Below, one piece after another: positions 52,627-63,456 of a stretch of DNA of 64,000 nt. The translations under genes and the position numbers were made by a program. The notes beneath the pieces are model-generated. The model was not told the DNA's origin. It was given only the letters and a program-made list of their open reading frames with translations, and did no database searches. Origin of the DNA: Plecoglossus altivelis (Eukaryota > Chordata > Actinopteri > Osmeriformes > Plecoglossidae); contig BROE01000022.1 of NCBI GenBank assembly GCA_036571765.1, positions 18,988,003 to 19,052,002 of the forward strand. Reading direction: 5' to 3'. Within the stretch, counting starts at the first letter, position 1. Each line of letters begins with the position of its first letter.

Positions 52627-53195
52627 GTGGGTGGGCAGGCGTGCTGGGGGCCTGGTGGGCAGGTACACACTGGTGGGTGGGCAGGGGTACTGGGGGCCTG
52701 GTGGTGGGCAGGTACACACTGGTGGGTGGGCAGGGGTGCTGGGGGCCTGGTGGGTAGGTACACACTGGTGGGTGGGCAGGGGTGCTGGGGGCCTGGTGGG
52801 TAGGTACACACTGGTGGGTGGGCAGGGGTGCTGGGGGCCTGGTGGGTAGGTACACACTGGTGGGTGGGCAGGGGTGCTGGGGGCCTGGTGGGTAGGTACA
52901 CACTGGTGGGTGGGCAGGGGTGCTGGGGGCCTGGTGGTGGGTAGGTGCACATTGGCAGGTGGGCAGGGGTGCTGGGGGCCTGGTGGGTAGGTACACACTG
53001 GTGGGTGGGCAGGGGTGCTGGGGGCCTGGTGGTGGGCAGGTACATACTGGCAAGTAGGCAGGGGTGCTGGGGGCCTGGTGGTGGGCAGGTACACACTGGT
53101 GGGTGGGCAGGGGTGCTGGGGGCCTGGTGGTGGGTAGGTGCAGACTGGCAGGTGGACAGGGGTGCTGGAGCCTGGTGGGTAGGTACAAACTGGCT
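52627..53195. repeat. 46/49-bp G-rich minisatellite with G-quadruplex motifs
   Basis: About twelve tandem units, period 46 with 49-base variants that carry an extra ggt. Each unit contains GGGTGGGCAGGGG followed by TGCTGGGGG, which fits four G-runs with loops of 1-4 bases (a canonical G-quadruplex) on the plus strand. That is the non-template strand of rbms1. Proline- and Cys-rich frames on the minus strand reflect composition only. Confidence 0.95.
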
Positions 53196-53713
53196 CCAGT
53201 GTGCCAGTGTGCCCCCCCCTCCCTCCTTGGGTGCAAGTAAGAGGCAGAGTGGACCGGTCCCAGGACTGTGGTAGACATGGCTTCATCTAACACCATGTAT
53301 GAAGTGACAGGGATACATGCTGAGGCTAATCCACACAGAACTGATCTGGGACCAGGCTGGTTACCACAGCTGCTTGTCCTGGCTGTAAGTGATGGAGTCC
53401 TGCAGGAGTCCTGAAGGTGGTTATCCCATTCTGGAGGAGAGCAACTCTGGCTGAAGTCCCGAGCAGGGAGGCTGTAGTGAGGAGGAGGGCAGCATGCCAG
53501 GTGAGATGGGATAACCAGGCAGGATTAAGAGAGAGGTCAGGAGAGGTGAGCTGTTGAAGGTCGGCATTAATTCACATCTCTGCAGCGACACTGTTAGGAT
53601 TTCCAATCACAGACTTGACACTGGCGGGTGAATTGGGTTTGATTTATAGCTTGGCCTAGAAATGAGCCCCGCTTCACTGGTACTTTCTGCTTTAATAAAG
53701 AAAGGTGAGGCTA

Positions 53714-54000
53714 NNNNNNNNNNNNNNNNNNNNNNNNNNNNNNNNNNNNNNNNNNNNNNNNNNNNNNNNNNNNNNNNNNNNNNNNNNNNNNNNNNNNNNN
53801 NNNNNNNNNNNNNNNNNNNNNNNNNNNNNNNNNNNNNNNNNNNNNNNNNNNNNNNNNNNNNNNNNNNNNNNNNNNNNNNNNNNNNNNNNNNNNNNNNNNN
53901 NNNNNNNNNNNNNNNNNNNNNNNNNNNNNNNNNNNNNNNNNNNNNNNNNNNNNNNNNNNNNNNNNNNNNNNNNNNNNNNNNNNNNNNNNNNNNNNNNNNN
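53714..54000. other. Assembly gap (287 N)
   Basis: Run of N. The right edge (54001-54175) is a C-rich ctccagcctccccca repeat, so the gap probably hides more of that repeat. Confidence 1.
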
Positions 54001-54175
54001 ATCTCCAGCCTCCCCCCATCAAGCCCCTCCAATCTCCACCTCCCCCATCTGAGCCCCCCATCTCTCAGCCTCCGCCCCTTCTCTGCAGCCTCCCCCAGCT
54101 CCAGCCTCCCCCATCTCCAGCCTCCCCCCAGCCCAGCCTCCCTCCATCTCCAGCCTCCCCCCGCTCAACTTCCCA
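54001..54175. repeat. C-rich repeat at gap edge
   Basis: Tandem cagcctcccccatctc units of about 16-20 bases. On the minus strand it is G-rich with G-run spacing that could form quadruplexes. Confidence 0.9.
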
Positions 54176-55624
54176 TCCCCAAATACATCTGTTAGATCAC
54201 TGCCTAGTAGTGCTCCTCACTCTCCCTGCCCTATTCCATTATTCATACCTATAATCAATCTGCAAAGACAAAGGTTTCCCAAAACTCACTGGTATCAATT
54301 TAATTCCTTCATTATTATTTTCACCACAATTGGCCTGATAAGACCAGCATCTCTCAGTAGGATTGAACAGAGTTTTCTGCAATAGGCCTTTCCCACCAGC
54401 TGTGTGGACTTACCCACCATCCTTGGCCTTCTCTCCCATTTACAATACACCGCTCATGGTGTGTATGAAACTTAGTGCTTCCAATACAAATGTGGAGCTG
54501 TTTTTCTTTTACTTTGAAGCTTGTATTTCAATAGTAATAATAAAAAAGCATGGACAATCATAAGCCACATAGCTGCAGTAACACATTCATACTATAGGTT
54601 GTGTGGCCAAACATCGAGGGATATTGAAGGCGTGTACAGTTTTGCTATGGGAAGATTATCGGTGTGTCTGGCTTGTAAAACAAAAGGTCCTTAGAGCATT
54701 ATTTTCTTTGTTTTGTAATAGTGAGAGAAATGTACGGTATTTTATGATTACAGAACAAAACGCTTGTGGGTCTTGACAAAGTGCCGAAGTGACTAAGTAT
54801 TTACTATTTGTAGAATTATGTATTTTGATGAACCGCGTCTGCTACATGAATAAAATGAAAACTATAAACGTTTGATCACTGCCATGATGTGTTAAATGTT
54901 CCACAATGATCGTTACAGATGAAAACATGATGTGCGCTAGAAACATACACAAACAATGTTAAACAATGTTATATTTACAACTGGAAAAAAAAATACAATT
55001 TAGCAACAGAAGAATTACCATAGCTGAAAACCAAACCAGTAAAAATAGCGTGCTGGTCCTTTAACGGGCGCCCGCACTGTGGAATTTTAGGTATGCATTC
55101 CAGAATAGTCTAAGGGCAGCAAAAGGGGAAACATAGCAACAATTTTCAGTTAATGAACTACTTGATACAACAATTATGATACGATATTTTAAAAATGACC
55201 TTTTAAAGTTTATAGCAATTGTTATAACATTGGTATTTGAACAAATATTTTAGCATTTTATAATGAATGCCAGATTTAGAGCCTATTGTCCCTCTACCGG
55301 ATCTCAGAATGGTATTTCCCATCGTAGCAGGGTCGGTTCCAGATCTGTTCTGCGGAGGACGGGATCCAAATCAATGAATCTAGTCAAACAAACGGGGTTG
55401 GGCAATCGAAGTTGGGACTAATTCATATACTACGATTTGTGTGTGTGGCATGGGTTATGTATGATCCATTATTTATTTGCCGATAGTGTTGTGTGGTTGA
55501 TTGTGTAAATTAGACATATATGGTGAAATCAACAACTGAACTCAAACAGCCATCGGACAGGCTATTTATTTAGAATTACCATATAATAATATTTTTTTAC
55601 AATTGGGACTTGGGAAAACCAACA
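54176..55624. other. rbms1 intron; presumed second promoter at its right end
   Basis: AT-rich, non-repetitive, no exon recognised except that the last few hundred bases precede the alternative first exon at 55625 and should contain its promoter and 5' UTR. No TATA box was fixed. Confidence 0.4.
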
Positions 55625-55675
55625 ATGATTTTTGCTAATTCTGGCAACCCATTGAGGACTCCTTATCGTAAGCAG
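55625..55675 (+). CDS. rbms1: rbms1 alternative first coding exon
   Basis: ATG at 55625 gives 17 codons, MIFANSGNPLRTPYRKQ, ending CAG|GTAAAC in phase 0, the phase required by the shared exon at 59941. A human RBMS1 isoform, as I remember it, replaces the MGKVW exon with a peptide of the pattern MIFxxSGNP...PYRKQ, so start and end agree. A TTG 15 bases upstream is in frame, but the ATG is the better start. Transcripts from here would differ only in the N-terminal tail before RRM1, with about 4.3 kb of intron to splice instead of about 12.2 kb. Recognition rests on a short match plus the correct phase and gene position. Confidence 0.82.
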
Positions 55676-58600
55676 GTAAACGATACATTTTTATTTTTTT
55701 ACAGTTGGTTTCATGATGTAGCTAGCCTTCAGCAAGTCGCAAAAAGATCGGTCAGAGACAGGCAGCCATCTGCTATGGTAACCTTATCCCTGGTTGAACA
55801 GAAAATCTGCTTTAAAGTAATTACTATATTAGCCAAATATTGCGAACCCTACCCGAGCCCGCTTCATGTCAGTGGTCTAGGCTAGGTCAACTTGCTGTAG
55901 GTTTGGTTCAGTAGATCCCAGTGGTCGTTGATGCTTCCTGTAGTTGTTGTCACGGTAATAAGGGTTTGTTATGAACTTTTGTCGGTGGCCTAATGTTTCG
56001 GAAACGCATTAAAATATATGTTCTAACGAATGTCATGGTTGAAAATATTTGAAAGATTGTACACTTGATAGTATAGAATTAGTAAAGCGAAAAATGATAT
56101 TTCTGCTGTGTGCGTGTAAACCACTATATTGGACCCATAGTTTTAAAAAGAGACGATAAATGTATAGATTATCAACAACGAAATGATTTTTATTTTGATG
56201 TATAGAGGCAATGTAGGCAAAACCATGTTTTGTCGTGTGCTCTCGGCTGGCTCGTAGTGTGAAATGTATGTGCAATGTGCATAAAGAAATGTAATTCAAT
56301 CATGCATACACACTGCCCCAGTTAGATATAGATTTTCATTTTTACCAGATGAATGTGTTGAGGACGCAAGTAACATCGCAACACGTTCACGCTGTGCTGT
56401 CTCCGTAGCAGGCCGATTTAAACTGGCAGGCCAGAACAGAGGTCCGAGGGCGAGGTCTCGTGCTGGAAGCCCCGGTGTATTTCAAGCGCGGATATGACAG
56501 GCAGTGCTGGTCTGGAGTCGACTGATAAGATACGGGCATCCCTCTCTCTCTGCTAGGGTACAGCAGGCAGGCATGTACATTAAGACTAAAAGGAAGTTGA
56601 AGTCAGGTCTGACTGAATGTTCTGTTAGCTTTCTCCTCAATAAAGGTCTTAGTCCATGGGTAAACTGTGGAATTACAGTTACATCTATGTTGCAGTGTTT
56701 GAATGGATGGTTTGCTCATGTGACAGTGTGTGCTTGTGCATCTTAAGCTTCTCTGCTTCATAGGCAAGCATTCTTTACAGACCCTTTGTGTGGTCTGATC
56801 TAAAGATGGAAACATCCTTCAAGGAGTTTCAGAGTTTACAGAAAACAAGGGGGGGTTGACTGGTGAGTTGACTGTTTCCGGTAAGCAAAACTCCCACAAG
56901 CTGTCAGGTTCAATGGGATGGGCTCTTAAAATAACTGGATTAACCTTTTCACAGCAATGCGTTTTACTGTTCTCAAGTGGCCTTTCAGTATATGTCTTTA
57001 TTTTGCCTCCCACTGCCTGCCGGCTCAAGCGTTTGTGTTTGTGGATTGTTGGTCAGATTCTCTCATACAGCGTACCCTGTTGGTCTGACCACATGCCAGC
57101 TATGACCTTTCAGGTCCTTATTTTTTGTTGTTGCGTTCTCTGGCACTAGATGGTTGTTGTGTTGATGTGACACTTTCCCAATGAAGACTTGACCTTTGCG
57201 TTCAGACCTTTCGTAAAGGTTGTCCATTGTTATGCCACGATGACATTGCGATACACACTTCTTGATAGTGTGTCCATCCTTCATTCATGATCTCTGTGTG
57301 TATTCCAAGTGTTTAAATGCAACAACCTCCAGACTGGAATCTCCTCATGTGCATTAAAAGGCAGTGAGAGGAAGACTTAAGTGTGAAACGGAAATTCCTG
57401 TCCCTTACAGATTCCTCCCAGAGATTTATGCCCTTGGACCTAAACAGCCAGAGAGCTTTGGGTTAAACACAACATGTTGGGGTGTTGAGTTTCCACGCTG
57501 ACAGAAACTGCATCTCCACACGCTCTCCTGCTCCCCAATCTTCCGGCCTTGACTATGTACTCACCTACAATGTTTAAGATTTATTTTAAATCATGGGAAA
57601 TCTCTATGTGGTGTAGCGATGGATAATCCTCTGTGATGAAATGCCCGACTCTCCTTTTGTTGGGGTTACTGTCCCTGTAGAAGGAGGACAAATACTGAAC
57701 AGCTGCAGAAGCCAGTGCAAAAAGCTGGCAATTAGATTTTGATCCGGAGGAGGGAAGGGGAGGGTAATTCATATCACACAGAATATCCTTTAGAGAGAGG
57801 GAGAGCAGTTGCAGTGCTGCAGACTGCCTTAGAAAACAGCGGGTCAAGTTGGTTTCCGTGGTGAAGGCATGCGAAGCGAAGGAGAAGACCTCCTGTCTTG
57901 GGCCCCAGTCCAGCTCGCTTCAGTCACCAGCCCATGCCTGGGATTCCATCAGCTTCCTCTCTTGTGGGTTCCATGGCAGGGGTGAGGGAGGGAGGGGAAG
58001 CGAGGGGGAACAGGGGGGAGGGGGAGCAGGAGGAGGGGGAGGGAGGGAGGCAGGCAGGCGGAGCAGGGGAGGACAGGGGGTAGGGGGAGCAGGGGGGATT
58101 GAGGGAGGTTGAGCGAGAAGGGGGTAGTGAGGGAGGTAGTGGCAGGGTGGAGCAGGGGTGAGCGAATAGTGAGGGAGGGAGGGAGGGGGAGCAGGGGTGA
58201 GGGTGGTAGAGGGGAGGGGGGGGGGTAATCAGTCTCAGATTTGCTGTTGTGGAGAACAGGGAAGAGTCCCTTGATGAGAACATCTGGGTCCATACAAACA
58301 GGAAGCCTGCTGCCTCTCAAACTCACAGGCCGTCTTTTCGGAGATGTTTGGGACAAGCTATTCCCGGCAGCGCCCATGTGATCCTGATATACTTAGAAAT
58401 TGATGAACCGTGACTCACGTTTTGTGGACGGGGGGAAGGGGAAGGGGAGGGGGATATATGGACCACAGAGAAAACTCATTGAGCAATCGTTCAGCTACAG
58501 TTGCACCAATGGAATGTCTTTGTTGTGACCACCTCTCAATCTTAACAAAACAAACCACAAATTCTTCATGTCAGGCCAGGGTTTGTGGGAAGCCTCTAAG

Positions 58601-58785
58601 TTGTGAGAAGCTGCCTCCAAAGAAACATACATTTTGAATGACCACCACAGTACTCATGTCATGTTGTCTCAGTCTGCCCAGCCCTGGAGCTGGAGGGAGA
58701 GACCTGAGGTTAGGGGGTGGAGGAGGGGGCTGGAGGGAGAGACCTGGGACGAGGGGGTGGAGGAGCTCAGGTGCACATCACCGTG
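55676..58785. other. rbms1 intron, no exon seen
   Basis: Non-repetitive up to about 57960, then a G-rich tract at 57975-58230 and a short GGGGAAGG run near 58428-58452. No exon recognised. Confidence 0.5.
57975..58230. repeat. G-rich purine tract
   Basis: gagggagg, gggggagcagg and similar units, purine-rich with many runs of three to eight G on the plus strand (rbms1 non-template strand). Many G-run combinations could form quadruplexes. Confidence 0.9.
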
Positions 58786-58789
58786 AGCC

Positions 58790-59368
58790 TGACCAGGCTA
58801 GGTCATCTGACCAGGCTAGCTCATCTGACCAGGCTAGCTCATCTGGCCAGGCTAGCACATCTGGCCAGGCTAGCTCATCTGACCAGGCTAGCACATCTGG
58901 CCAGGCTAGCTCATCTGGCCAGGCTAGCTCATCTGGCCAGGCTAGCTTATCTGACCAGGCTAGCTCATCTGGGCAGGCTAGCTCATCTGGCCAGGCTAGC
59001 TCATATGGGCAGGCTAGCTCATCTGGCCAGGCTAGCTCATCTGACCAGGCTAGCTCATCTGGCCAGGCTAGCACATCTGGCCAGGCTAGCTCATCTGACC
59101 AGGCTAGCTCATCTGGCCAGGCTAGCTCATCTGACCAGGCTAGCTCATCTGGCCAGGCTAGCTCATCTGGGCAGGCTAGCTCATCTGGGCAGGCTAGCTC
59201 ATCTGGCCAGGCTAGCTCATCTGGCCAGGCTAGCTCATCTGGCCAGGCTAGCTCACCTGACCAGGCTAGCTTATCTGACCAGGCTAGCTCATCTGACCAG
59301 GCTAGCTCATCTGACCAGGCTAGCTCATCTGACCAGGCTAGCATATCTGACCAGGCTAGCTCATCTGG
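58790..59368. repeat. 18-bp minisatellite, about 32 copies
   Basis: Unit ggccaggctagctcatct with gacc and gggc variants. Period 18 is a multiple of three, so two plus-strand frames and one minus-strand frame stay open for more than 200 residues each (repeats SSGQAS, LAHLAR and DELAWP). None has a start context or flanking exon that supports a gene. It lies in the intron just upstream of rbms1 exon 2. Confidence 0.95.
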
Positions 59369-59940
59369 CTGTTGATGTTGACGTATCCGTCGGCGAGTCA
59401 CTCGCCCAGGGGCTGCTGGGAAGGTTTGTTTGACGCGTTGCGTGTCACGCTGCTGTCAGAGCTTCAGGTTGTCCCAGGGGTCCAGACTGCCGACGGACAA
59501 CCTATGGAGGAGGGGATGGTCCACATATGGATCACTGCGCTGCGAGACATTAACCCTGAGGCCCTTCATACAGACATGATGGAGGGTCTGGACAGTTCAA
59601 TGTTAGCATGCGTGGCGGTTAGAGGTTTTGCTAGGGAGTACAGCAAAGTGCTTGTGGTGAGCAGAGATGGTTCAGGGGCACTTTAAAGAAGCCTTTTTGA
59701 GAACAGTTGAGGACAAAATCACAATTCACTAAACACATGTTTAGCACAAACTCAAAATTTTTCTGTTCTAGTCTTAAACACAAACCACTTTCATCATCCA
59801 GATGTCCCAACATATTCATGTTTCTATCTAGGCCAGAGTGTGGTTCCCCCTCTCACTCCAGCGTCAGCGAACGATGTTTACATTTCACACTAAGCAGTGG
59901 TTTTGTCTCAGACTGACATCATTTTGTTTCCCTGTTCCAG
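59369..59940. other. End of rbms1 intron and splice acceptor
   Basis: Ends with a pyrimidine-rich acceptor (tttgtttccctgttccag, 59923-59940). A 104-residue frame at 59372-59686 has no recognised domain and lacks exon support. Confidence 0.5.
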
Positions 59941-60110
59941 CCACCTGTCGGCCCATCTTCTCACCCCATGGCTCCGCCCAGCCCCAGCACCAACAACAGC
60001 AGCAGCAGTAGCAGCACGGCAGGCTGGGAACAGCTCAGTAAAACTAACCTGTACATCCGTGGCCTGCCTCCACCAACCACAGACCATGACCTGGTCAAGC
60101 TCTGCCAGCC
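59941..60110 (+). CDS. rbms1: rbms1 shared second exon (start of RRM1)
   Basis: A 170-base exon between a strong acceptor and a GTGAGT donor. It encodes PPVGPSSHPMAPPSPSTNNS, a serine run, then [20 protein letters not shown] and DHDLVKLCQP. Human RBMS1 has HPMAPPSPST, a Ser/Asn run, and [20 protein letters not shown] followed by DQDLVKLCQP, so identity is near complete. LYIRGL is the RNP2 strand of the first RRM. The entry phase is 0, which fits both upstream first exons; the exit phase is 2, to be completed as the Pro before Tyr-Gly-Lys. The next exon (RNP1 region) was not found before the right edge, so the gene continues outside. Confidence 0.96.
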
Positions 60111-60185
60111 GTGAGTACTGCAGCATTTCCTCTTATCGGGAACAGGATCGATGGTTCTATTGATCTCGCGGCTCCAAAAAAATGA

Positions 60186-60275
60186 AAAGGGGCGGAGTCT
60201 CAGTGCACCAGTTAGTGGTTTGAGGCCCCGCGGTGATAAACAACTCATGTCACGTTCGAAACCCCCCGGGTAAAT
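60186..60275 (+). mobile_element. Possible tRNA-derived SINE head
   Basis: ccagttagtggtttgaggcc resembles a tRNA A box, and cacgttcgaaaccccc about 35 bases downstream resembles a B box (GTTCGAANCC). The body and tail were not recognised. It is a weak, degenerate match. Confidence 0.3.
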
Positions 60276-60765
60276 GTTAGCTTTGTTGGCATTTACAAGT
60301 GGGATTGAGTTTTGGTTTTCACTAACGGTTACTGGCAATTGTAAATTGTTGGACAAACTATAAGAAATAACGATTTCCTTCCGAATCACAATTGATGCGA
60401 GCTGCATTCAATTATGGGAGTGGCAAAGTAGCATGGAGACAGGAGGCTACAAGGGGGACGGCCAGAGAGAGTAGGGGGAGAGGGGGGAGGGAACGACAGA
60501 ACCATTACATCTGAATCTGAAGTGAAATACAACCTTGAGACGCCCAAAGGAGCCTGCTGTAGCAGCCTGCTGTAGCAGCTGGCAGTACAGGTGACCTAGA
60601 GCCATGTACAGAGAGTTCATCCAGCGTCTCCACTTAGAGCTGAAGCTTGAGAAAGATGGAGATCGCCAGGCTTTCTCATAAAACCCCTATTGTCTTATTG
60701 AATACCTTTTACGTCTGCCGATCACAGAGACCACCGGGGTGACTTTGACATCTCATTTTCCTTTC

Positions 60766-60832
60766 CCGGACCCCCCCCCCCCCTCCCCCCTCTCCTTCCC
60801 AGTGTCCCCCCCTCTCCCCCACCCTTCCTCCC
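60766..60832. repeat. C-rich simple tract
   Basis: C14-type run followed by ccctccccc repeats. Confidence 0.9.
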
Positions 60833-61768
60833 ACAATGTGATGTTGACATTGCGGCACAGTCCAGCCCTCTCCAAACCCACCAGCACATCCTGTCAGTGT
60901 TTAGAGAGAGAGTGGTGTTCAGTCCAGCTGGACAGGGTGGATCAGGTGCATGAGCCCCTAGCTTCCATGCTGAGAGCCTGGCCATGAAAACACCTGCATT
61001 TACATAACACCTACAGCAATTAGCCTCATCCACAAGTAATAGATTTCCAGAAATTAAGTTTTTGTAAGTGTTTGATCTGATATAATTTAAAAGATCTAGT
61101 ATGTGTCACTTTATTCTAGTTTTTGTTTATTATTTTGATTACGACTTATACCGTTTATTTTATTTATAGTTTATTTATTATACATGCAGTTTAGTCATTG
61201 CTCTGACTAGGAGATTCCATCCCTCTAAGGATTATTCATTCGCCCTTTTGATACACCGGATGAGGGTTAAGGGAAATGAACAAATGAAAGACATGGAGTA
61301 TGTGAAGCCTTCTGTATGTTGAACTCCTTGGTTTGCCCCCTCCTACATGGTTCTGGTTTGCCTTAGGACAGCCATTGTTGTCATTTAAGGTTTGGGATTA
61401 AGGCACTTAGAGTCCAGATTCAGGTCAAGGGTTCCTGCTCTTTTATCCAGTGTTGTTTTTAGCTTAATCCTTTTCAAAATGACCTTCCTTCATAGCAGAA
61501 TACAGCTACTCATAGGTCAGGGGTTCTGGAGCATTGTGTTCACGTCTGCTAGTATGGCTACTATGACGTGGGCTGGATGGGGAGCTTGCAGAGAGAGACC
61601 AGAGAACACAGTCTCTTCTGGCTGTGCAGGAGCTCCAGGCTCCCCCAGCCTGGTCACACTGAGTCAAGGCTGGAAGGTAGAGAGGAATGGACAGGTTAGA
61701 GTCAGAGACATGTCTGTGTGAGTCAGGGTAGAGTATTGAGGGTAGAGAATAGAGATTATTGAGTACCT

Positions 61769-62072
61769 CCAGCCGCACACCTAGGCTGGGGTCCAGCCAC
61801 ACACCTAGGCTGGGGTCCAGCCGCACACCCGGGCCAGAGTCCAGCCACACACCTGGGCCAGGGTGCGGCCACACACCTAGGCTGGGGTCCAGCCACACAC
61901 CTGGGCCAGGGAGCAGCCACACACCTGGGCTGAGGTCCAGCCACACACCTGGGCCGGGGTGCAGCCACACACCTAGGCTGGGGTCCAGCCACACACCTGG
62001 GTCAGGGTCCAGCCACACACCTGGGCCAGGGTCCAGCCTCACACCTGGGCCAGGGTGCAGCCTCACGGCTAG
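61769..62072. repeat. 24-bp minisatellite, about 12.5 copies
   Basis: Unit ccagccacacacctgggcca plus gggt, period 24, with ctaggctggggt variants. The period is a multiple of three, so Gly/Pro/His-rich frames stay open on both strands; these are by-products. Confidence 0.95.
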
Positions 62073-62119
62073 GAGAGAGTGCTCCAGTCAGACAGGAGTG
62101 GAGGCGGGTCGTGTGTCCC

Positions 62120-62215
62120 AAACTCTGGGTTGGTGTGCTTGACTGCAGATAGAGAGGTTGCAGGTTCATAACCTCCCCTGTACTGTGTGTCTCATTGGGT
62201 TAAAAGTGTCTGTAA
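62120..62215 (+). mobile_element. tRNA-derived SINE remnant
   Basis: ttggtgtgcttgactgcaga is A-box-like, gaggttgcaggttcataacc is a B box, and the sequence ends with cattgggttaaaagtgtctg, the common fish SINE core TTGGATAAAAGCGTCTG with changes. All three parts are in the right order within 96 bases. It is the same core class as the remnant near 45205. Confidence 0.55.
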
Positions 62216-62822
62216 CACTTTTGATGAGTAACACCTCATTAGTAGTGCGAGCCACTTTTATAAGCCAGAACAGAAGGTGCACATTTACAGCGTTAGTTTA
62301 CAGTGTTCGTTTACAGCGTTAGTTTACTGTGTTAGTTAACAGTGTTGGACAGATTGGCCCGTTTTAACTGCTTCTGATTCCTGTCAACAAAGCGTAAATG
62401 GAGCAGTTTCTTCCTACGATGTCCTCACCTTCCCTGTTGCAGGAGAACCTGGTCAGGACACCTGTCTGTATGTTCGTTTGGCCTCCGTTGACCATGTCAG
62501 TAGAGTGCTGGAGTGAAGGCTGCTGGGAGCTTAGTGGTGTCCTCTCCCTCACCTCAGTGTGGTGCAGATTAGAGTAGGGCATGATAATCCCGTTCCTTCC
62601 TTAACCTCTGCCTTTCAACCGTTCGATTTTGTGTCCGTTGATCATGTGACCTCGCCCAGTGCGTCCGCCTGTTTGGCTGACACGGCCGATGTGGTGATTC
62701 CTGTAATTGATTAATTTTTTGAGTCAATTAGTGGAAACCCTTCATCCCTGTGGCTTTATAGCCAGCAGATCGCCTAGCAAGGTCACGGCAGTCTGGAGAG
62801 ACCAAGGCATCGAGGGCGGACT

Positions 62823-63246
62823 CAGCACACACACAGCACACACACAGCACACACACAGTACACACAGCACATATACACACAGCACACACAGTACACATAC
62901 ACACAGCACACGCACACACACAGTACACACAGTACACACAGCACACACAGCACACACAGTACACACAGTACACACACACACGCAGTACACATACACACAC
63001 AGTACACGTACATACAGCGCGCAACAGCACACACAGTACACACACACACGCAGTGCACACACACACAGCACACGCACGCACACACACAGCACACATATAC
63101 ATATACACACACATATGCACACATACAGTACACTTATGAGGGATCACACACGCACGCAGATACGCTCAGGTGTGCTCACATACACACGCACACGAATGTC
63201 CACACACGTGTGCTCACTCACACTCGCACTCACACACGCATGTAAA
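62823..63246. repeat. CA-rich compound microsatellite
   Basis: cacacacagcacacac, cagtacacac and cgcacgca units over about 420 bases. His/Thr and Cys/Val frames are by-products. Confidence 0.95.
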
Positions 63247-63427
63247 TGCACATTCCGAGCAGTCCTTAAAAAAATAAAACATCCACACCCTGACACACCC
63301 TGACACACTTGGAAGTCTGTCCTTCTAATGACGGTGGATTGTGGAGACTTCTTGGATTTTACCTGCCTGTCATTAGCTGAAGCTGAGCTTCACCTTCCCT
63401 CCAGGGACAGAGGCTGGAAAAACACGA

Positions 63428-63456
63428 TACATACATACATACATATATATATGTGT
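63428..63456. repeat. CATA/TATATG short microsatellite
   Basis: (CATA)n followed by (TA)n and (TG)n. Confidence 0.9.

Noticed and set aside
52435..53296. 283- and 249-residue proline/cysteine-rich frames
   Set aside because: All three frames are open because the 46/49-bp G-rich unit lacks stops.
53607..54195. Frames crossing the N gap
   Set aside because: Translation of N is meaningless.
59372..59686. 104-residue frame upstream of rbms1 exon 2
   Set aside because: Looked less repetitive than its neighbours, but no domain was recognised and it lies in an intron without splice support.
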